A DNA stretch of 64,000 nt from Domibacillus epiphyticus (GTDB taxonomy: Bacteria; Bacillota; Bacilli; Bacillales; Domibacillaceae): assembly GCF_001975785.1 (NCBI RefSeq), contig NZ_MSFI01000001.1, forward strand, positions 186,001-250,000. Direction: 5' to 3'. How positions within the stretch are numbered: position 1 is the first letter of the stretch; each line of letters starts with the position of its first letter. Positions 10,122-19,497 of the stretch are shown here, one piece after another. Made by a program: the position numbers and the translations under genes. The notes beneath the pieces are model-generated. The model saw only the letters and a list, made by a program, of their open reading frames with translations, had not been told where the DNA came from and ran no database searches.

Positions 10122-11413
10122 ATAAAACAGTCTTTGATCAAATGAATGAAACGGTGTACCATGAACAGCTTGAAAACGGGCTGAATGTCTATATATTGCC
10201 GAAAGCGGGTTTCAATAAAACGTACGTAACATTCACGACGAATTACGGTTCAATTGATAACGATTTTATACCGCAGGGCGAAAATGAATTTATCCATGTT
10301 CCGGACGGCATTGCTCACTTTTTAGAGCACAAAATGTTTGAAAAAGAACATGGCGATGTATTTCAGGAGTTCAGCAGCCAAGGGGCTTCTGCAAATGCAT
10401 TCACCTCTTTTACCCGGACAGCTTATTTATTTTCGGCGACATCAAATATAAAAGAAAATACAGAGACATTGCTGAATTTCGTTCAGGCACCCTATTTTAC
10501 AGAGCAGACGGTGGAAAAAGAAAAAGGCATTATTGGTCAGGAAATCCGCATGTACGATGATAACCCGGACTGGCGTGTATATTTTGGGTTAATTGAAAAC
10601 CTATATAAACAGCATCCTGTGAAAATAGACATTGCAGGTACGGTCGAATCAATTGCGGATATCACAAAAGATCATTTATACACATGCTACGAAACATTTT
10701 ATCATCCGGGGAACATGTCGTTGTTTATCGTTGGTCCTGTTGATCCGGATGACATGATGGAGCTTGTACGCCGCAACCAAGCAAGCAAGGAGTTTCCAGA
10801 GCCATTCCCGGTGGAGCGCCGTTTCCCGGATGAGCCTTCAGAAGCAGCAGAAAAACATCGTTCTCTTCATATGAGCGTAAATACGTCAAAATGTGAAGTT
10901 GGTCTGAAAATGCCTGTCTCGGATAAAACGGGAACAGAAAAATTAAAAGAAGAACTGGCGGCGGGGCTGCTGCTTGAAATTTTATTTGGAAAAAGCGCTA
11001 AATTTTACGAAAAATCCTATAATGAGGGACTTATTGATGATACGTTCGGCTTCGACTATACAGGTGAGAGGGGCGTCAGCTTTGCCATTGTCGGCGGCGA
11101 TACAGATGAACCGGAAAAGCTGTCTGAACGTATTAAGGCGCAGCTGATGGAATCTAAAGAAGGACAGCACATTACAGAAGAATCATTTAGTCGAGCACGC
11201 AAGAAAAAAATCGGTGCCTTGCTCCGGGCCTTTAATTCACCGGAATTTATCGCTAACCAATTCACGCGGTATCAATTTAATGGGTTGAATTTATTTGAAA
11301 CCGTACCGGTTCTTGAGGCAATGAAGATGGAAGATGTAATCAGCTTTGCACGAACAATGATTCAAGAAGAAGGGTTTTCTTCCTGTTTTATATTGCCAAA
11401 AGAGAGCGCATAA
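10118..11413 (+). CDS. ymfH: M16-family zinc peptidase YmfH
   Basis: A 431-residue M16 peptidase with an intact zinc motif HFLEH (AHFLEHKMFE, about residues 67-71) and a downstream glutamate region (EKEKGIIGQEIRMYDD) supplying the third ligand. It is the presumed catalytic partner of YmfF. It overlaps ymfF by four bases at its start and ymfI by one base at its stop (TAATG), making a tightly coupled ymfF-ymfH-ymfI unit. The family is linked to EF-P 5-aminopentanol modification; the peptide substrate cannot be told from sequence. Confidence 0.94.
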   Translation: MNKTVFDQMNETVYHEQLENGLNVYILPKAGFNKTYVTFTTNYGSIDNDFIPQGENEFIHVPDGIAHFLEHKMFEKEHGDVFQEFSSQGASANAFTSFTRTAYLFSATSNIKENTETLLNFVQAPYFTEQTVEKEKGIIGQEIRMYDDNPDWRVYFGLIENLYKQHPVKIDIAGTVESIADITKDHLYTCYETFYHPGNMSLFIVGPVDPDDMMELVRRNQASKEFPEPFPVERRFPDEPSEAAEKHRSLHMSVNTSKCEVGLKMPVSDKTGTEKLKEELAAGLLLEILFGKSAKFYEKSYNEGLIDDTFGFDYTGERGVSFAIVGGDTDEPEKLSERIKAQLMESKEGQHITEESFSRARKKKIGALLRAFNSPEFIANQFTRYQFNGLNLFETVPVLEAMKMEDVISFARTMIQEEGFSSCFILPKESA

Positions 11414-12135
11414 TGAGCAAAAAAGCATTGATCACCGGGGCTTCAGGCGGAATCGGTTCAGCGATTGCGCTTAAACTGGCTAAGGATGGGTGGGACTTGA
11501 TTCTTCATTACAGTCAAAATGAAGAATCGGCCCGCATTCTTGCCGCTCAAGTTATAGAAGCAGGGAGAGAGACGGTCCTCTTTAAAGCGAATTTAAAACA
11601 ACAAGAAGAGATTGATGCCCTTGCCGAATCTGCAAATGATGTAACAGCAATCGTATTCGCTGCCGGAATGAGTCAATACGGAATGCTGCAAGACGTTACA
11701 GATGCAGAAATGGACGAACTCTGGTACGTACATATGAAAGCGCCCATGATGATTTCAAGAAAGTTGATCCCATCTTTATTAAAACAGGAAAACGCATCGA
11801 TTACGTTTATTTCATCAATCTGGGGAGAAACAGGTGCCTCCTGTGAAACAGTATATTCTGCTGTGAAAGGTGCTCAAATTGCGTTCTCAAAAGCACTGGC
11901 CAAAGAACTTGGTCCATCCGGTGTTCGGGTTAATGCCATTTCACCCGGTGCGGTTCACACCTCTATGAACAGTGTTTTTTCAGCGGAAGAACAAGGGGAA
12001 ATTGCCTTTGATATCCCACTCGGACGTTTCGCAGCGCCAGAAGAAATTGCGAATGCAGCGGCATTTCTAGTCTCGCCTGCCGCCAGTTACATTACCGGAC
12101 ATACCCTGTCAGTAAACGGTGGATGGTACGCATAA
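11413..12135 (+). CDS. ymfI: EF-P 5-aminopentanone reductase (SDR family)
   Basis: A 240-residue short-chain dehydrogenase/reductase. It has the TGASGGIGSAIA cofactor loop near the N-terminus, the catalytic YxxxK in CETVYSAVKGAQ, and the SPGAVHT segment after it. B. subtilis YmfI reduces the 5-aminopentanone group on EF-P to 5-aminopentanol, which matters for polyproline translation and swarming motility. The start codon shares one base with the ymfH stop codon. Confidence 0.93.
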   Translation: MSKKALITGASGGIGSAIALKLAKDGWDLILHYSQNEESARILAAQVIEAGRETVLFKANLKQQEEIDALAESANDVTAIVFAAGMSQYGMLQDVTDAEMDELWYVHMKAPMMISRKLIPSLLKQENASITFISSIWGETGASCETVYSAVKGAQIAFSKALAKELGPSGVRVNAISPGAVHTSMNSVFSAEEQGEIAFDIPLGRFAAPEEIANAAAFLVSPAASYITGHTLSVNGGWYA

Positions 12136-12191
12136 ATGACGAAATACAGAACATACTATGAATGATTCCACTTTTAAAGGAGGATTTTCAA

Positions 12192-12437
12192 ATGTCTGTA
12201 CTCGATAACTGGCAAGACTGGAAACGATTTTTAGGCAATAAAATGAATAATGCTGAGCAGCGTGGAATGCCTGACGAAGCGATCAACAAACTTGCATATG
12301 AAATTGGCGACTACTTGCATGCAAATGTTGATCCAAAAAATGAGCAGGAACGTGTTTTGTCTGATTTATGGTCTGTAGCCAATGAAAATGAGCAAAAAGC
12401 ACTGGCTGCATGCATGATGAAGCTCGTTCAAAAATGA
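12192..12437 (+). CDS. ymfJ: DUF3243 protein YmfJ
   Basis: An 81-residue cytoplasmic protein of unknown function (DUF3243), starting MSVLDNWQDWKRFLG and predicted all-helical. A perfect AAAGGAGG ribosome binding site at 12176-12185 picks the ATG at 12192 over the upstream in-frame ATG at 12162. Gene order ymfI-ymfJ-ymfK is the Bacillus order. A strong terminator follows. Confidence 0.9.
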   Translation: MSVLDNWQDWKRFLGNKMNNAEQRGMPDEAINKLAYEIGDYLHANVDPKNEQERVLSDLWSVANENEQKALAACMMKLVQK

Positions 12438-12447
12438 CATTATTGGG

Positions 12448-12488
12448 AACCCTTCTCGAACAATTACGTTCAAGAAGGGTTTTCTTTT
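12448..12488 (+). terminator. Intrinsic terminator after ymfJ
   Basis: A 14-bp stem with one mismatch (12448-12461 with 12468-12481) precedes TTTTCTTTT. It separates the ymfF-ymfJ unit from ymfK. Confidence 0.88.
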
Positions 12489-12566
12489 CAGTTCTGCTTT
12501 TAAAAATACATAATATCCTTTATTATAGTAAACAGATGCTTAAGCATGCCGCAATGGAGGAGTTCG

Positions 12567-13358
12567 ATGGTCAAAAAAGAATGGTACCTTGAATATAGAA
12601 TAAAAAAGAACCGTCCGGGCCTGCTCGGTGATATTTCTTCTTTGCTTGGTATGCTGTCGATCAATATTGTAACGATTAACGGTGTCGATGATAAAAGCCG
12701 GGGCTTACTAATGAGGGCGGAAAGTGAAGACCAGATTAAGCGGCTGGACTCAATATTAATGACAATGGATACGATTGAAATCGTGAAACTGCGTGAGCCG
12801 AAATTACGCGACCGTATGGCTGTCCGCCATGGAAGATATATAGAGCGTGATGCAGACGACCGCAAAACATTCCGATTTATTCGGAGTGAACTTGGACTTC
12901 TTGTCGATTTTATGGCAGAATTGTATAAAATGGAAGGGCACCGTCTCATTGGCGTTCGAGGAATGCCACGGGTAGGGAAAACAGAATCAATAGTCGCTGC
13001 AAGTGTGTGTGCCAATAAAAAATGGCTGTTTATGTCATCAACGATGATTAAACAGACAGTGAGAGAGCAGCTTTTGCGTGACGAATACAGTTCGAATAAC
13101 ATTTTTATTTTTGATGGGGTAATGTCGGCAAAGAGAGCTGGTGAAAAGCACTGGCAGCTTGTCCGGGAAGTCATGCAGCTGCCGGCTGTAAAAGTCGTGG
13201 AGCACCCGGATGTGTTTGCAGAAAACAGTGATTATTCACTCGATGACTTTGACTATATTATTGAGCTCCGACATGAGCCGGATGAAGAAATTACGTATGA
13301 GGCAGTAGAAAAAAACAACCTGTTCCAGGATTCGAACTTCGGTGGTTTTAACTTTTAA
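12567..13358 (+). CDS. ymfK: DUF3388 protein YmfK
   Basis: A 263-residue conserved Bacillus protein. The first about 75 residues look like an ACT-type ligand-binding fold (RIKKNRPGLLGDISSLLGMLSINIVTINGV). The rest contains a P-loop-like GVRGMPRVGKTESI near residue 135. Function is not known. The start is ATG at 12567 with GGAGGA at 12555; an ATG 21 bases upstream lacks a site. It is followed after 18 bases by the rodZ-like gene. Confidence 0.9.
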   Translation: MVKKEWYLEYRIKKNRPGLLGDISSLLGMLSINIVTINGVDDKSRGLLMRAESEDQIKRLDSILMTMDTIEIVKLREPKLRDRMAVRHGRYIERDADDRKTFRFIRSELGLLVDFMAELYKMEGHRLIGVRGMPRVGKTESIVAASVCANKKWLFMSSTMIKQTVREQLLRDEYSSNNIFIFDGVMSAKRAGEKHWQLVREVMQLPAVKVVEHPDVFAENSDYSLDDFDYIIELRHEPDEEITYEAVEKNNLFQDSNFGGFNF

Positions 13359-13376
13359 TATTGGAAGGTGTTACGG

Positions 13377-14249
13377 GTGACAGAATTAGGGAGAAAATTA
13401 AAGGAAGCGCGGGAGTCAAAAGGAATGTCATTATCAGACATTCAAGAATTAACAAAGATTCAAAAGCGTTATCTGGCCGGTATTGAAGAAGGCAACTACG
13501 ATATTATGCCGGGCAAATTCTACGTGCGGGCTTTTATCAAGCAGTACGCGGAAGCTGTAGGGTTAAATGCGGAAGAATTGTTTGAAGAATTTAAAAGCGA
13601 AGTGCCGTCTTCTAAAGAAGACGAGGTGCCTCTTCGTCCAACCGGAGCTGCCGCATCAGAACAGAAAAAAGTGGCAGCGTCAAAACCGGTTCGGGATTCA
13701 TCAAAATTTCTAGATTATTTGCCAAAAATTTTAGTAACTGCTTTTATTATTGGGGCACTTTTCCTTGTATGGATGCTCATTCCGAAAGGCGGATCAGAAA
13801 GTGAGCCTGCTGTTGATGAAAAAGTGCAGGTACAGGAAGACCCAGCAGTGGAAAATGAAACACCTGCTGTTGAAGAAGAGCCTGTAAAAGATGAACCAGC
13901 TGTTGAAGAACCGCCGGCAGCTCCCGCTCAAACATTAACAGCAGTATCTGCGAGCGGCCGTCAAACTGTGTACGAACTTGCAGGTGCAAAATCGTTTGAA
14001 GTATCCGTATCTTCAAAAGGTGAAACATGGGTCGAAATGGCTGATGGAAGCGGGAAAAAGTATTACAGTGGAATGCTGGCCAATGGACAGACACAAACAC
14101 ACAACTTAACAGGTCAGACTGAAGCGCAAATCGTTGTTGGATTTGCACCAGACACCGTTATTACTGTGAATGGCGAACCACTTGCTTATAAGCTTCCGGC
14201 TGCGGATGAAGTCCGGCAGGATATCGTCATTCGCATGAAAGCTCAATAA
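13377..14249 (+). CDS. ymfM: RodZ-like cell-shape protein YmfM
   Basis: A 290-residue bitopic membrane protein. Residues about 1-70 form a helix-turn-helix of the Cro/XRE fold (LKEARESKGMSLSDIQELT) that binds MreB in RodZ proteins. A single transmembrane segment (about 115-137) is followed by an acidic, proline-rich linker and a C-terminal DUF4115 domain outside the cell. GTG at 13377 gives MTELGRKLKEARE, with GGAAGGTG upstream. It lies ahead of pgsA, as in Bacillus generally. The repetitive EEP/AVEEEP linker is typical. Confidence 0.92.
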   Translation: MTELGRKLKEARESKGMSLSDIQELTKIQKRYLAGIEEGNYDIMPGKFYVRAFIKQYAEAVGLNAEELFEEFKSEVPSSKEDEVPLRPTGAAASEQKKVAASKPVRDSSKFLDYLPKILVTAFIIGALFLVWMLIPKGGSESEPAVDEKVQVQEDPAVENETPAVEEEPVKDEPAVEEPPAAPAQTLTAVSASGRQTVYELAGAKSFEVSVSSKGETWVEMADGSGKKYYSGMLANGQTQTHNLTGQTEAQIVVGFAPDTVITVNGEPLAYKLPAADEVRQDIVIRMKAQ

Positions 14250-14273
14250 CGGTTGTTTGTGGAGGGAACTGTC

Positions 14274-14852
14274 TTGAATTTACCAAATAAAATTACCATT
14301 TCACGCATTCTTATGATTCCGTTTTTCATTTTGGTTATGGTCGCTGATTTCGGATGGGGTACGGTGAGCGTGTTCGGTACCGAAATGCCGGTTGAGCATT
14401 TAGCCGGAGCTTTACTCTTTATTTTTGCTTCCACTACCGACTGGATTGACGGATATGTTGCACGAAAGTACAACCTTGTCACGAATCTGGGCAAGTTTTT
14501 AGACCCTCTTGCTGACAAATTGCTTGTTTCGGCGGCATTGATTATTTTAGTCGAATTGGGCTTTGCAGCGTCATGGATTGTCATTGCGATCATCAGCCGC
14601 GAGTTTGCGGTAACGGGTCTCCGTCTCATTTTGGCGGGTACCGGGGAAGTGGTTGCGGCGAACATGCTTGGGAAAATTAAAACGTGGGCGCAAATTGTGG
14701 CGATTGCTGTTCTATTGCTCCATAATGCGCCATTTGAAAGCTGGGGCATCCCGTTCGGTGACATTATGCTCTGGATCGCGCTATTTTTCACCATATGGTC
14801 CGGCTGGGATTACTTCAAATTAAATAAAGATGTTTTTAAAAACTCAAAATGA
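14274..14852 (+). CDS. pgsA: CDP-diacylglycerol-glycerol-3-phosphate 3-phosphatidyltransferase
   Basis: An integral membrane enzyme of 192 residues making phosphatidylglycerophosphate, the precursor of phosphatidylglycerol and lipoteichoic acid anchors. The CDP-alcohol transferase signature DG-x2-AR-x8-G-x3-D-x3-D is complete in [19 protein letters not shown] and what follows. About five hydrophobic segments are visible. The TTG start at 14274 ([12 protein letters not shown]) follows TGGAGGGAA; the upstream TTG at 14253 would put that site inside the gene. Confidence 0.95.
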   Translation: MNLPNKITISRILMIPFFILVMVADFGWGTVSVFGTEMPVEHLAGALLFIFASTTDWIDGYVARKYNLVTNLGKFLDPLADKLLVSAALIILVELGFAASWIVIAIISREFAVTGLRLILAGTGEVVAANMLGKIKTWAQIVAIAVLLLHNAPFESWGIPFGDIMLWIALFFTIWSGWDYFKLNKDVFKNSK

Positions 14853-14857
14853 CGAAC

Positions 14858-14890
14858 AGGCACCTTTGGATGATTCCATAGGTGCCTTTC
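14858..14890 (+). terminator. Hairpin between pgsA and cinA
   Basis: A 13-bp stem with one mismatch (14858-14870 with 14875-14887) is followed by TTTCTT. It has the form of a weak intrinsic terminator just before the cinA ribosome binding site, so read-through into cinA may be tuned here. Confidence 0.65.
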
Positions 14891-14913
14891 TTAAACATGG
14901 AGGAGAAATACAT

Positions 14914-16158
14914 ATGAATGCTGAGATTATTGCAGTTGGATCAGAATTATTACTCGGACAAATTACGAATACGAATGCGCGCTTTCTTTCCCAGCATCTT
15001 GCTGAAATCGGTGTTAATATTTACTATCATACTGTCGTTGGCGATAACAAACAGCGGCTTGAAGAAGCGGTCAAACTGGCTCAAAAAAGGGCAGATTTAA
15101 TCATTTTCTCCGGGGGTCTTGGACCGACAAAAGATGACCTGACAAAAGAAACAATTGCACAGATGATCGGGACAACGCTGGAATACAATGAAGAAGCGCT
15201 TGAGGGCATTCAATCATATTTTGACAAAACCGGACGAATGATGACGGATAACAATAAAAAACAGGCTCTTGTGATCAAAGACAGTATCGTGCTTAAAAAC
15301 GACAATGGAATGGCACCAGGCATGTTTGTTAAATCCAGTGATAAATATTATATGCTTTTACCTGGCCCGCCGCGTGAAATGCAGCCGATGTTTTTAAACT
15401 ACGGACGACCGGAAATTTTAAATGTGATGGAAAAAGTCGAGCGGATTGAATCGCGTGTTCTGCGGTTTTTTGGCATCGGCGAATCGGCGCTTGAAACAGA
15501 AATCGATGATATTTTAATGAAACAGACGAATCCAACGATCGCCCCGCTTGCAGGCGACGGTGAAGTCACGCTGCGTATAACGGCCAAACATGAATCTCCT
15601 GAAGAAGCGGTTCGAATGATCCAGCAGGCGGAAGACGAGATATTAGAGCGGGTTGGCCATTATTTTTATGGCTATGATGAAACGACCATCGCGGCTGAGC
15701 TTGCAGGTAAATTAAAGGATAAACAGCTCACGATTGCAGCGGCAGAAAGTTTGACAGGCGGGCTGTTTCTCGGAGAATTAACTGCGATTCCCGGCATGAG
15801 TGCCCATGTTAAAGGGGGTGTTATCTGCTATACAAATGAAGTGAAAGAACTTGTTCTCGGCGTGAAAAAAGAAACTTTAACCGAATTTGGCGCAGTCAGC
15901 AAAGAGTGTGCGAAAGAGCTGGCTGAAAATGTCCGCAAGTTGTGTGGATCGCGTATCGGTATTAGTTTTACAGGTGCAGCGGGACCTGATTCGCTTGAAG
16001 GACATGAGCCGGGAACTGTTTTTTTAGCAATCGCCGCAGAAGGACAGGAAACGATCATTCATTCGTTAAAGATGGCTGGGAGCAGGGACGGTGTAAGGAA
16101 AAGAACAGTGAGGTACGGCTGTCATTATTTGCTTCAGTTATTTGACCATAAACAATAA
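14914..16158 (+). CDS. cinA: CinA-family nicotinamide nucleotide amidase/competence-damage protein
   Basis: A 414-residue two-domain protein. The N-terminal MoaB/MogA-like domain (about 1-170, [17 protein letters not shown]) corresponds to the COG1058 ADP-ribose pyrophosphatase part, and the C-terminal CinA domain (about 250-410, [19 protein letters not shown]) to the NMN deamidase part. Bacillus cinA is induced in competence and lies directly ahead of recA, as here. ATG at 14914 follows ATGGAGGAGA; the 84-base longer frame would run through the upstream hairpin and is rejected. Confidence 0.95.
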   Translation: MNAEIIAVGSELLLGQITNTNARFLSQHLAEIGVNIYYHTVVGDNKQRLEEAVKLAQKRADLIIFSGGLGPTKDDLTKETIAQMIGTTLEYNEEALEGIQSYFDKTGRMMTDNNKKQALVIKDSIVLKNDNGMAPGMFVKSSDKYYMLLPGPPREMQPMFLNYGRPEILNVMEKVERIESRVLRFFGIGESALETEIDDILMKQTNPTIAPLAGDGEVTLRITAKHESPEEAVRMIQQAEDEILERVGHYFYGYDETTIAAELAGKLKDKQLTIAAAESLTGGLFLGELTAIPGMSAHVKGGVICYTNEVKELVLGVKKETLTEFGAVSKECAKELAENVRKLCGSRIGISFTGAAGPDSLEGHEPGTVFLAIAAEGQETIIHSLKMAGSRDGVRKRTVRYGCHYLLQLFDHKQ

Positions 16159-16449
16159 CATTTAATTTGCTATGAATTCAGCTGGAGGATAGGTGATGAG
16201 AGGTATATATAGCCTGAAACAATCCGTTGACCGGTGCATAGAGCCCCCTATCACCTCTCTTTTAACATAATATTGTATCGATTTTAAGTGTATCGGAGGT
16301 TCCGGTACGCTTTTTAATCGGGCTATGCTATAATATAAAAAGCAGATTCCAGGTCTGTTGTAAGACTGCTCATCATTGTCCTTCTGTATCCTCTCATATT
16401 CACTACCTATCTTGTTTACTCCTTTCTTCTGAAAGCAGGTGAAAAAAAT
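16159..16449 (+). other. cinA-recA intergenic region with competing hairpins, a possible 24-codon ORF and a terminator
   Basis: A possible small ORF runs 16196-16270 (ATG seven bases after GGAGG, product starting MRGIYSLKQSVDRC). The same stretch can fold in two exclusive ways: AGGTGAT (16191) or GAGAGGT (16198) with the shared segment ATCACCTCTC (16250-16259). A 12-bp stem at 16286-16297/16301-16312 followed by Ts is a strong terminator. An extended -10 (TGCTATAAT, 16326-16334) lies after it. None of these resembles an RNA family I know. Confidence 0.5.
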
Positions 16450-16463
16450 CGAATAAACGTTCG
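16450..16463 (+). promoter_or_regulatory. LexA (DinR) box of recA
   Basis: CGAATAAACGTTCG matches the Bacillus SOS consensus CGAAC-N4-GTTCG at 9 of 10 defined bases. It lies 8 bp upstream of the recA -35, fitting damage-induced recA expression. Confidence 0.88.
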
Positions 16464-16471
16464 TTTTTTGC

Positions 16472-16500
16472 TTGTAATTCTCTTTCGTATGAGGTATAGT
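16472..16500 (+). promoter_or_regulatory. Sigma-A promoter of recA
   Basis: TTGTAA at 16472 and TATAGT at 16495 are separated by 17 bp, next to the LexA box. The predicted leader is about 70 nt. Confidence 0.85.
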
Positions 16501-16575
16501 TAAGTCAGGTTAATACACACTCGCGAAACAGCTGTTCCTAATATAGATATATATTTTTGAAGGAGGAATTTTATA

Positions 16576-17628
16576 GTGAACGATCGTCAAGCTGCCTTAG
16601 ATATGGCACTAAAACAAATAGAAAAGCAATTTGGTAAAGGTTCTGTTATGAAACTTGGAGAGCAGGCAGAACGAAAAGTTTCGACAACACCAAGTGGCTC
16701 TCTCGCACTTGATGCAGCACTTGGGGTAGGCGGATATCCACGTGGCCGTGTGCTAGAAATTTACGGTCCGGAAAGTTCAGGTAAAACAACTGTTGCCCTT
16801 CATGCGATTGCAGAAGTACAGGCCACAGGTGGACAAGCTGCATTTATCGATGCGGAACATGCACTTGATCCTGTTTATGCGCAAAAGCTCGGTGTCAACA
16901 TTGATGAATTACTTTTATCGCAGCCGGATACGGGAGAGCAGGCACTTGAAATTGCTGAAGCACTTGTACGAAGCGGTGCTGTTGACATTATTGTCGTTGA
17001 CTCGGTTGCTGCCCTCGTACCGAAGGCGGAAATTGAAGGCGAAATGGGTGCTTCCCATGTAGGTTTACAGGCACGTTTGATGTCACAGGCGCTTCGCAAG
17101 CTGTCTGGTGCGATTAACAAATCAAACACAATCGCGATCTTTATCAACCAGATTCGTGAAAAAGTCGGGATTATGTTCGGCAATCCTGAGACAACGCCAG
17201 GAGGCCGCGCCCTCAAGTTTTACAGTTCAATTCGCCTTGAAGTAAGACGTGCCGAAGCACTGAAGCAAGGCAATGATATTGTCGGGAATAAAACGAAAAT
17301 TAAAGTTGTCAAAAATAAGGTCGCGCCGCCATTCCGTGTAGCGGAAGTCGATATTATGTACGGAGAAGGCATTTCACGTGAAGGTGAAATTATCGATCTT
17401 GGTTCAGAAGAAGACATTATCGAAAAAAGCGGTGCATGGTATTCATACGATGGGGAACGTCTTGGTCAGGGCCGTGAAAATGCGAAACAGTTCTTGAAAG
17501 AAAATCCGGACGTTCGTCATGAAATTATGATGAAAATCCGGGAACGGTATGGACTTGATGATGCCGCATCCCTTCCAGTGGCGACAGAAAATGAAAACGC
17601 AAGTGACTCACTTTTTGATGATGAATGA
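16576..17628 (+). CDS. recA: Recombinase RecA
   Basis: A 350-residue strand-exchange ATPase of homologous recombination and co-protease for LexA self-cleavage. Walker [10 protein letters not shown] lies near residue 65, Walker [13 protein letters not shown] near 142, and the DNA-binding L2 loop contains [14 protein letters not shown]. The start is GTG at 16576 after AAGGAGGAATTTTATA. It is separately transcribed from its own SOS promoter and closed by a terminator. Confidence 0.98.
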   Translation: MNDRQAALDMALKQIEKQFGKGSVMKLGEQAERKVSTTPSGSLALDAALGVGGYPRGRVLEIYGPESSGKTTVALHAIAEVQATGGQAAFIDAEHALDPVYAQKLGVNIDELLLSQPDTGEQALEIAEALVRSGAVDIIVVDSVAALVPKAEIEGEMGASHVGLQARLMSQALRKLSGAINKSNTIAIFINQIREKVGIMFGNPETTPGGRALKFYSSIRLEVRRAEALKQGNDIVGNKTKIKVVKNKVAPPFRVAEVDIMYGEGISREGEIIDLGSEEDIIEKSGAWYSYDGERLGQGRENAKQFLKENPDVRHEIMMKIRERYGLDDAASLPVATENENASDSLFDDE

Positions 17629-17632
17629 TCAT

Positions 17633-17671
17633 AAAGCAGGAGACGGGACGACCCGATCTTCTGCTTTTTTT
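17633..17671 (+). terminator. Intrinsic terminator after recA
   Basis: AAAGCAG (17633) pairs with CTGCTTT (17661) around an inner CGGG/CCCG stem, followed by Ts. Confidence 0.87.
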
Positions 17672-17711
17672 GTTAAAACCTTATGCAAAAAGGTCTTTCA
17701 AAGAGAAAACC

Positions 17712-17740
17712 TTGACAATGAATTTTTACACCGATAAAAT
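17712..17740 (+). promoter_or_regulatory. Sigma-A promoter of rny
   Basis: TTGACA at 17712 and TAAAAT at 17735 are exactly 17 bp apart, giving a leader of about 120 nt. A second TTGACA at 17754 has no matching -10. Confidence 0.75.
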
Positions 17741-17866
17741 TAAAATTGTATATTTGACATTTTTTATCTTGAAAATGGAAATGTAGCGCTGTTTGTTTTA
17801 TTTATATTCATTGCAGCAGCCGACATGTTAAAAACATGACAATTATTTATAGCAAGAGGAGGTGAA

Positions 17867-19429
17867 ATGATGGAACCCATTACGATCATCTCCATTTTGC
17901 TTGGCCTTATCATTGGTGTCGTTGTTGGCTATTTTGTACGAAAATCAATTGCCGAATCAAAAATAGCGGGTGCGAAAAACGCCGCGGATCAAATTGTGGA
18001 TGACGCGAAACGTGAAGCGGAAGCGTCGAAAAAAGAAGCATTGCTCGAGGCAAAAGATGAGATTCATAAACTGAGAACGGAAACGGAACATGAACTCCGT
18101 GAACGAAGAAATGAATTGCAAAAACAGGAAAACCGCCTCCTTCAAAAAGAAGAAAATCTTGATCGAAAGGATGATTCCCTAAATAAGCGGGAAGAAACGC
18201 TCGAACATAAAGAGGCAGCGTTACAGACAAGACAACAACATATTGAAGAGATGGACAGCAAAGTGGATGAGATGGTGAAAAAGCAGCAGTCCGAACTTGA
18301 GCGGATTTCCGCTCTTACACGGGATGAAGCCCGCTCCATCATTTTAGAAAGAACAGAACAGGAATTGTCCCACGATATTGCCATCATGGTGAAAGAAAAC
18401 GAGCACCGTGCGAAAGAAGAATCGGATAAAAAGGCGCGTGAAGTATTATCGCTTGCGATTCAACGTTGTGCCGCCGATCATGTCGCAGAAACGACGGTTT
18501 CGGTTGTTGCTTTGCCGAATGATGAAATGAAAGGGCGTATTATCGGGCGTGAAGGACGCAACATCCGTACACTTGAGACGCTGACAGGCATTGATTTAAT
18601 CATCGATGACACGCCAGAAGCTGTCATTCTGTCCGGCTTTGATCCAATCCGTCGTGAAACGGCACGAATTGCACTCGAAAAATTGGTGCAGGACGGCCGC
18701 ATCCACCCGGCACGTATTGAAGAAATGGTCGATAAAGCGAGACGTGAAGTGGACGAGCACATTCGGGAAATTGGTGAACAAACAACTTTTGAAGTCGGCG
18801 TTCACGGTTTGCATCCTGATTTGATCAAAATACTCGGTCGTTTGAAATACCGGACGAGCTACGGTCAAAACGTGCTGAAACATTCCATAGAAGTCGCGTA
18901 TTTATCCGGTCTTCTGGCAGCCGAATTAGGGGAAGACGAGATGCTTGCCCGCCGTGCAGGTCTTCTGCATGATATCGGTAAAGCGGTCGATCATGAAGTG
19001 GAAGGAAGCCATGTTGAGATTGGCGTTGAGCTCGGCCAGAAATATAAAGAGCATCCTGTCGTCATTAACAGCATTGCCTCTCACCACGGAGATACAGAAC
19101 CGACTTCCGTTATCGCTGTCCTTGTTGCTGCCGCTGATGCACTGTCAGCTGCACGTCCAGGTGCACGAAGCGAAACACTTGAAAACTACATTCGCCGTCT
19201 TGAGAAATTGGAAGATATTTCAGAATCATATGATGGTGTTGAAAAATCATTTGCCATTCAAGCCGGCCGTGAAGTACGGATTATGGTTAAACCGGAACAG
19301 ATCGATGATTTGCAGGCTCATCGACTAGCGCGTGACATTCGAAAACGAATTGAAAGCGAACTCGATTATCCTGGTCATATTAAAGTGACGGTCATTCGTG
19401 AAACACGGGCTGTAGAATACGCAAAATAA
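17867..19429 (+). CDS. rny: Ribonuclease Y
   Basis: A 520-residue membrane-anchored endoribonuclease that starts mRNA decay. Residues 5-25 form the membrane anchor and about 30-200 a long coiled coil. A KH domain with [12 protein letters not shown] lies near 218, and the HD phosphohydrolase domain has [10 protein letters not shown] near 368. Two adjacent ATGs (17867, 17870) follow AGGAGGTGAA; the second is spaced slightly better. ymdB follows, as in B. subtilis. Confidence 0.97.
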   Translation: MMEPITIISILLGLIIGVVVGYFVRKSIAESKIAGAKNAADQIVDDAKREAEASKKEALLEAKDEIHKLRTETEHELRERRNELQKQENRLLQKEENLDRKDDSLNKREETLEHKEAALQTRQQHIEEMDSKVDEMVKKQQSELERISALTRDEARSIILERTEQELSHDIAIMVKENEHRAKEESDKKAREVLSLAIQRCAADHVAETTVSVVALPNDEMKGRIIGREGRNIRTLETLTGIDLIIDDTPEAVILSGFDPIRRETARIALEKLVQDGRIHPARIEEMVDKARREVDEHIREIGEQTTFEVGVHGLHPDLIKILGRLKYRTSYGQNVLKHSIEVAYLSGLLAAELGEDEMLARRAGLLHDIGKAVDHEVEGSHVEIGVELGQKYKEHPVVINSIASHHGDTEPTSVIAVLVAAADALSAARPGARSETLENYIRRLEKLEDISESYDGVEKSFAIQAGREVRIMVKPEQIDDLQAHRLARDIRKRIESELDYPGHIKVTVIRETRAVEYAK

Positions 19430-19431
19430 GC

Positions 19432-19470
19432 GAAAGCGGTGTGCGCTGGTCACATCGCTTTCTTTTTGTC
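19432..19470 (+). terminator. Hairpin terminator after rny
   Basis: A 12-bp stem (GAAAGCGGTGTG with CACATCGCTTTC, one G-U pair) is followed by TTTTTG. It lies between rny and ymdB and may be partly read through. Confidence 0.75.
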
Positions 19471-19497
19471 AAAAAAACGGGAAAGAAGGCCGTAATT

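Noticed and set aside
12500-13174. A 224-codon antisense frame opposite ymfK
   Set aside because: ymfK on the + strand is a conserved family with a proper ribosome binding site; the antisense frame is serine/arginine-rich and looks like a shadow.
14243-14794. A 183-codon antisense frame opposite pgsA
   Set aside because: It mirrors the conserved PgsA reading frame and shows no family features of its own.
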